A DNA stretch of 37,523 bases from Bauldia sp. (GTDB lineage: Bacteria; Pseudomonadota; Alphaproteobacteria; Rhizobiales; Kaistiaceae). Position numbers and translations under genes: made by a program. The stretch lies in the NCBI GenBank assembly GCA_020849325.1, contig JADLGL010000033.1, forward strand, positions 1-37,523, read 5' to 3'. This document shows positions 34,752-37,523 of the stretch, in pieces. The notes beneath the pieces are model-generated. The model searched no databases. It was not told the origin of the DNA and saw nothing but the letters and a program-made list of their open reading frames with translations. The number at the start of each line of letters is the position of its first letter. Position 1 is the first letter of the stretch.

Positions 34752-35564
34752 CTACCGCTTCACCGCCAGGAGCGAGAACGCCAGCGGAATCCTGATCTGC
34801 CCCGGCGCCTGGACGAACATCTCGCCCTCCCGCACCATCGACGGGAACGGCCGCCACGGCACCATCTCGTGCTCGTGGAGGAATTCGAGTTCGAGCCCGT
34901 TCGCCTCGAGCGCGCCGATGATCGCCGAGAACGGGTGGAGCCAGCCATAGGTGCGGCTGTTGGCGAGCGGCGTGCCGTCGCCGGCATAGGATTGCGGGTC
35001 GTCCTCGATGCTCGGATCGTCCTTGGCGTTCCGCCACGGCCAGCCGAGCTCGAGCCGGCCGTCGCGCTCGGTGAACATCATCATCGCCGGGTGCCCGTCG
35101 GCGAGGTAGAGCGAGCCGCCGGGCTTCAGGCACCCCGCCACCGCCGCCGCCCAGCGGTCGATGTCCGGCAGCCAGATCGTCGTGCCCCAGCTCGTGAACA
35201 CCATGTCGAAGCCGCCGCCCGTGGTGGCCGGCGCGTCGTAGACGTTCGCTTCGACGAACCGGGCGGGAATGCCGAGTTCGGCGGAGAACGCCCGCGCCGC
35301 CGCGATTGCCTTCGGCGAGAAGTCGAGTCCGGTGACATCGGCGCCGCGCCGCGCCAGCGACAGCGTGTCGATGCCGAAATGGCACTGCATGTGGAGGATG
35401 CGCTTCCCCGAAACGTCGCCGAGCTCGGCGCGCTCGATCGGCGTCAGCGTATCGGCGCCCTTGCGGAAAGCGTCGAGCGGGTAGACGCCCGTCGTGTCGC
35501 GGAGGTGCACCCCGACGCGCTCGTCCCAACTCGCCCGGTTGGCGGCAAAGTATGCTTCGTTCAT
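34752..35564 (-). CDS. SAM-dependent class I methyltransferase
   Basis: A 270-residue soluble enzyme. Motif I is ILHMQCHFGIDTLSLARRGA (about 56-75), a variant in which CHFGID replaces the usual GxGxG, then VTGLDFSPKAI with the acidic residue for the SAM ribose, MVFTSWGTTIWLPDI and LKPGGSLYLADGHP. This variant occurs in a group of bacterial methyltransferases of unknown substrate. The ATG follows a G-rich stretch (GGGGGGGGTGGA). It is a single gene convergent with oppF. Confidence 0.83.
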   Translation of the reverse strand: MNEAYFAANRASWDERVGVHLRDTTGVYPLDAFRKGADTLTPIERAELGDVSGKRILHMQCHFGIDTLSLARRGADVTGLDFSPKAIAAARAFSAELGIPARFVEANVYDAPATTGGGFDMVFTSWGTTIWLPDIDRWAAAVAGCLKPGGSLYLADGHPAMMMFTERDGRLELGWPWRNAKDDPSIEDDPQSYAGDGTPLANSRTYGWLHPFSAIIGALEANGLELEFLHEHEMVPWRPFPSMVREGEMFVQAPGQIRIPLAFSLLAVKR

Positions 35565-35632
35565 TCCACCCCCCCCGATTGCACGCGGCCGGCAAAGGAC
35601 ATCCCCGCGCGGCTGCGCTCCCCTTCGCCTCC

Positions 35633-35976
35633 CTACCGCGCCGGCAGGATCAGCCGGCCCGAATGGACGTCGGACCGCAGCCGGTCGAGGAGCGCGGACG
35701 CGGGGTGGTCGGGCACGCCTGGCGGGAAGAATGCCGTGATGGCCGCCGCGACCCCGGCCCGCATCGGCGCCGTGCCGACAGTCACCTCCGCCCCTTCCGG
35801 CCAGTCCCGAAGGGCCGCGAGCGCGTCCGCGAGTGCCGCCGCCCCGGCCGCTGCGGCGGCTTCGCCTTCTGGCACATCCGGCAATGGCAGATATGCGGGT
35901 TCGACAGCGGCTCGTGCAGCCGGTAGCGCACCGCGCCGCACTGGCACCCGCCCGAAGTGAACGAAGCCCCGGTCAT
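35633..35976 (-). pseudogene. Broken GFA-family (glutathione-dependent formaldehyde-activating-like) gene
   Basis: The frame from ATG 35976 opens with a typical GFA zinc-binding start: GGCQCGAVRYRL, then HICHCRMCQKA (the CxC and CxxCxxC Zn ligands). It then turns into an Arg/Pro-rich run and stops at 35782. From about the same point the next frame is open to 35633 and reads like protein (ALADALAALRDWPEGAEV, ending SGRLILPAR), but it lacks the usual GFA core and the later Cys. The likeliest reading is a frameshifted or truncated gene, perhaps joined to another fragment; a short intact GFA-like peptide of 64 residues is the alternative. The 5' side is filled by the repeat at 36.1 kb. Confidence 0.45.
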
Positions 35977-36080
35977 CGCCGACACCTCCGCTGCGGCTCC
36001 CTCGCCGCGAAGCCGCGAGTGTGGTTCGGCCTTCGCCCGCCGGGCAAGCCCCGTTTTTCGTGAACCGCTGGTGGTTTGAC

Positions 36081-36200
36081 GCATTCGGAGCGCGCCCCGC
36101 GAGCGACCGCTTGTCTCCCCTCTCCCCGAACGGGGCGAGGGGAACAGGCGCGAGTGCAGAGGGTCTGGCGACGCCAACAGGGGATCTTCCGAATGCGCAG
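36081..36200. repeat. Interspersed palindromic repeat with terminal inverted repeats
   Basis: The element is bounded by GCATTCGGA (36081-36089) and its complement TCCGAATGC (36188-36196). Its core is CTCCCCGAACGGGGCGAGG (36122-36140) and its tail holds GAGTGCAGAG and GGCGACGCCAACA, shared with the copies at 14.5 and 17.5 kb. At about 115 bases with end repeats it could be a non-autonomous mobile element or a REP-type unit. It fills most of the 372-base gap before the MFS gene; I see no gene in the rest. Confidence 0.75.
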
Positions 36201-36348
36201 GACCACCAGTGACACGGGTGGCCGCCGCGGTGGATACTTCGATCGGAGTCCGTCCCGCGGTGCGCCGCCAGGAATTCGCGTTCGGAGCGTTGCCATGCGT
36301 GTTCCATCGGCCGCCCGGCGCCGCCCGGCGGCCTTCGCGTAGCCGCCG

Positions 36349-37523
36349 ATGGCCGAAACGCCCGGCTACCGGGCACTCCTCGCCCTGAAATCGCCGCGCC
36401 GCCTCGCGCTCGGCGCGGTGCCGGCGGAGTTCGCCGACTGGCTCGACTACGCGGCCATCGTCGCCCTCCTCGTCTTCGTCTGGCAGGAAGGGCCGTTCGT
36501 CCTCGCGATCTTCGCGCTGATGGTGGTCCTCCCCTACATCCTCGTCGGGCCGATCATCCTCGCGCTGGTCCACCGTCTGTCGCTCCGGACGGTGCTCGTC
36601 GGCAGCAATGCCGGTCGGGCGCTCGTCACCGGCGGCCTCGTCTTCGCCGGCGACACGACGGTCCTCCTCGCGCTGGTGTTCCTCCGCTCGGCGGTCGATT
36701 CCGTCTTCACGCCGGCCCGGCACTCGGCCATCCAGGCGACGACGCCGGCGGCGCTCCTGCCGCTCGCGAACGGCATCCACCAGGCGATCACCCAGGTCTC
36801 GAAGATCGCGGGTCCCGCTTTGGGCGGCCTGCTCCTCGGCGTCGTCGCGCCGGCTTCGGTGTTCGCCATCAATGCCGGCCTCTCGGTCCTCGCCGCGGCG
36901 ATCATGGCCTTCGTGGCAATGCCCGAACGGCCCGCCGAGGAGACGAAGGAGACGTTTCGCCAGCGCACGCTTGCCGGCCTCGACGAGATCCGGCGCAACC
37001 GGAAAGTCCGGCTCGCGGTCGCCGTCGTCGCGATGGCCTACGCGGCGTTCTTCTTCTACGACGCCCTCATCGGCCTCCTCACGGCGGAGTTCGGCTTCGA
37101 TTCGACTGCCTTCGGTCTCTCGATCGCGGCCTCCGGCCTCGGCGGCGTGGTCGGCGCCCTCGTCGGCGGCCGCCTCGCGGGGCACCGGCCCTTCATCGTG
37201 ATGGGCGCCGGCGCCGCGATCGGCGGCGTCTTCACCATCGCCCTGGGCGCCGCCGCCCTCGCCGGCCTTGGCGTGCCTGCCTGGCTGTTCTTCACGGCGC
37301 TGGCGTTCATGGGCGGCGCGGCGGCGCTGATGATGGTGCCGTACCGCTTCGTGGTGCAGTCGAGCGTCCCGCCCGGGCGGATCGCCCGCGTCTTCGCCGC
37401 GGGCGACGCAATCAGCGTCGCGGTGATGCTCGCCGCGCCCTTCGCCGGCAGCGCGGCCGCAAGCGCCTGGGGCACCGGCTCCGCCTTCGTCGCGGGCGGC
37501 GCGGTTCTGCTCTTCCTCTTCGC
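36349..37523 (+). CDS. MFS exporter, partial (EntS-like)
   Basis: The first 391 codons of a major facilitator exporter, open to the right edge. About ten hydrophobic helices are visible. FADWLDYAAIVALLVFVW (helix 1), PARHSAIQATTPAALLPLAN and ITQVSKIAGPALGGLLLG (helices 4-5) match the MFS_3/EntS group, in which the substrate may be a siderophore or drug; the actual substrate is unknown. The ATG at 36349 is the only sensible start although its ribosome binding site is weak; the reading frame and codon bias are continuous. The final one or two helices should lie just beyond the window. Confidence 0.87.
   Translation, partial: MAETPGYRALLALKSPRRLALGAVPAEFADWLDYAAIVALLVFVWQEGPFVLAIFALMVVLPYILVGPIILALVHRLSLRTVLVGSNAGRALVTGGLVFAGDTTVLLALVFLRSAVDSVFTPARHSAIQATTPAALLPLANGIHQAITQVSKIAGPALGGLLLGVVAPASVFAINAGLSVLAAAIMAFVAMPERPAEETKETFRQRTLAGLDEIRRNRKVRLAVAVVAMAYAAFFFYDALIGLLTAEFGFDSTAFGLSIAASGLGGVVGALVGGRLAGHRPFIVMGAGAAIGGVFTIALGAAALAGLGVPAWLFFTALAFMGGAAALMMVPYRFVVQSSVPPGRIARVFAAGDAISVAVMLAAPFAGSAAASAWGTGSAFVAGGAVLLFLF

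Overview
The window is a high-GC stretch (long runs of GC-ending codons) from a bacterium that is most likely an alphaproteobacterium, probably of the Hyphomicrobiales. The grounds are the GAGCATGATC...GATCATGCTC palindromes at 25295-25478, DUF1127 and DUF2934 small proteins, XoxF/XoxJ-type quinoprotein genes and a PhoB-type box. The genus cannot be fixed from the sequence.

Region 1 (1-14.8 kb) is a periplasmic quinoprotein (PQQ) dehydrogenase locus. A partial xoxF-like gene runs off the left edge. Two further PQQ dehydrogenases (1295-3037 and 5915-7660) are each followed by a hairpin and then an XoxJ/MxaJ-like binding protein. Between the two units are a divergent pair of cytochromes c, one di-haem and one mono-haem, the likely electron acceptors. 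The second unit continues almost without gaps into a three-helix membrane protein and a giant 1439-residue protein with two von Willebrand A domains. This resembles the VWA proteins (MxaC, MxaL) that mature calcium methanol dehydrogenase, but here they are fused and no MoxR ATPase or DUF58 gene is visible. This unit is the best candidate for an undescribed system: a dehydrogenase with its own VWA-type maturation module.

Region 2 (14.8-21.3 kb) holds a small exported CHRD-like protein, a DUF2934 protein, a TMEM175-type channel, an SH3b membrane-anchored protein and a two-gene ABC exporter whose ATP-site deviations all fall in one composite site. Region 3 (21.5-28.2 kb) has a phosphate theme: a class A acid phosphatase (PAP2), then three Pho-box heptamers at 11-bp spacing ahead of a CotH kinase - DUF4956 - VTC polyphosphate polymerase operon, then hisC. 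Region 4 (28.2-34.7 kb) has small ORFs and an oppABCDF peptide importer. Region 5 (34.7-37.5 kb) has a methyltransferase, a broken GFA-family fragment and the start of an MFS exporter cut by the right edge.

Repeats are a feature of the window: a roughly 100-bp palindromic family in at least three places (14.5, 17.5, 36.1 kb), a tandem array of RIME-like palindromes at 25.3-25.5 kb, and a low-complexity inverted repeat that forms the end of hisC. Several genes have TTG start codons with strong ribosome binding sites. No rRNA, tRNA, CRISPR or insertion sequence was seen.
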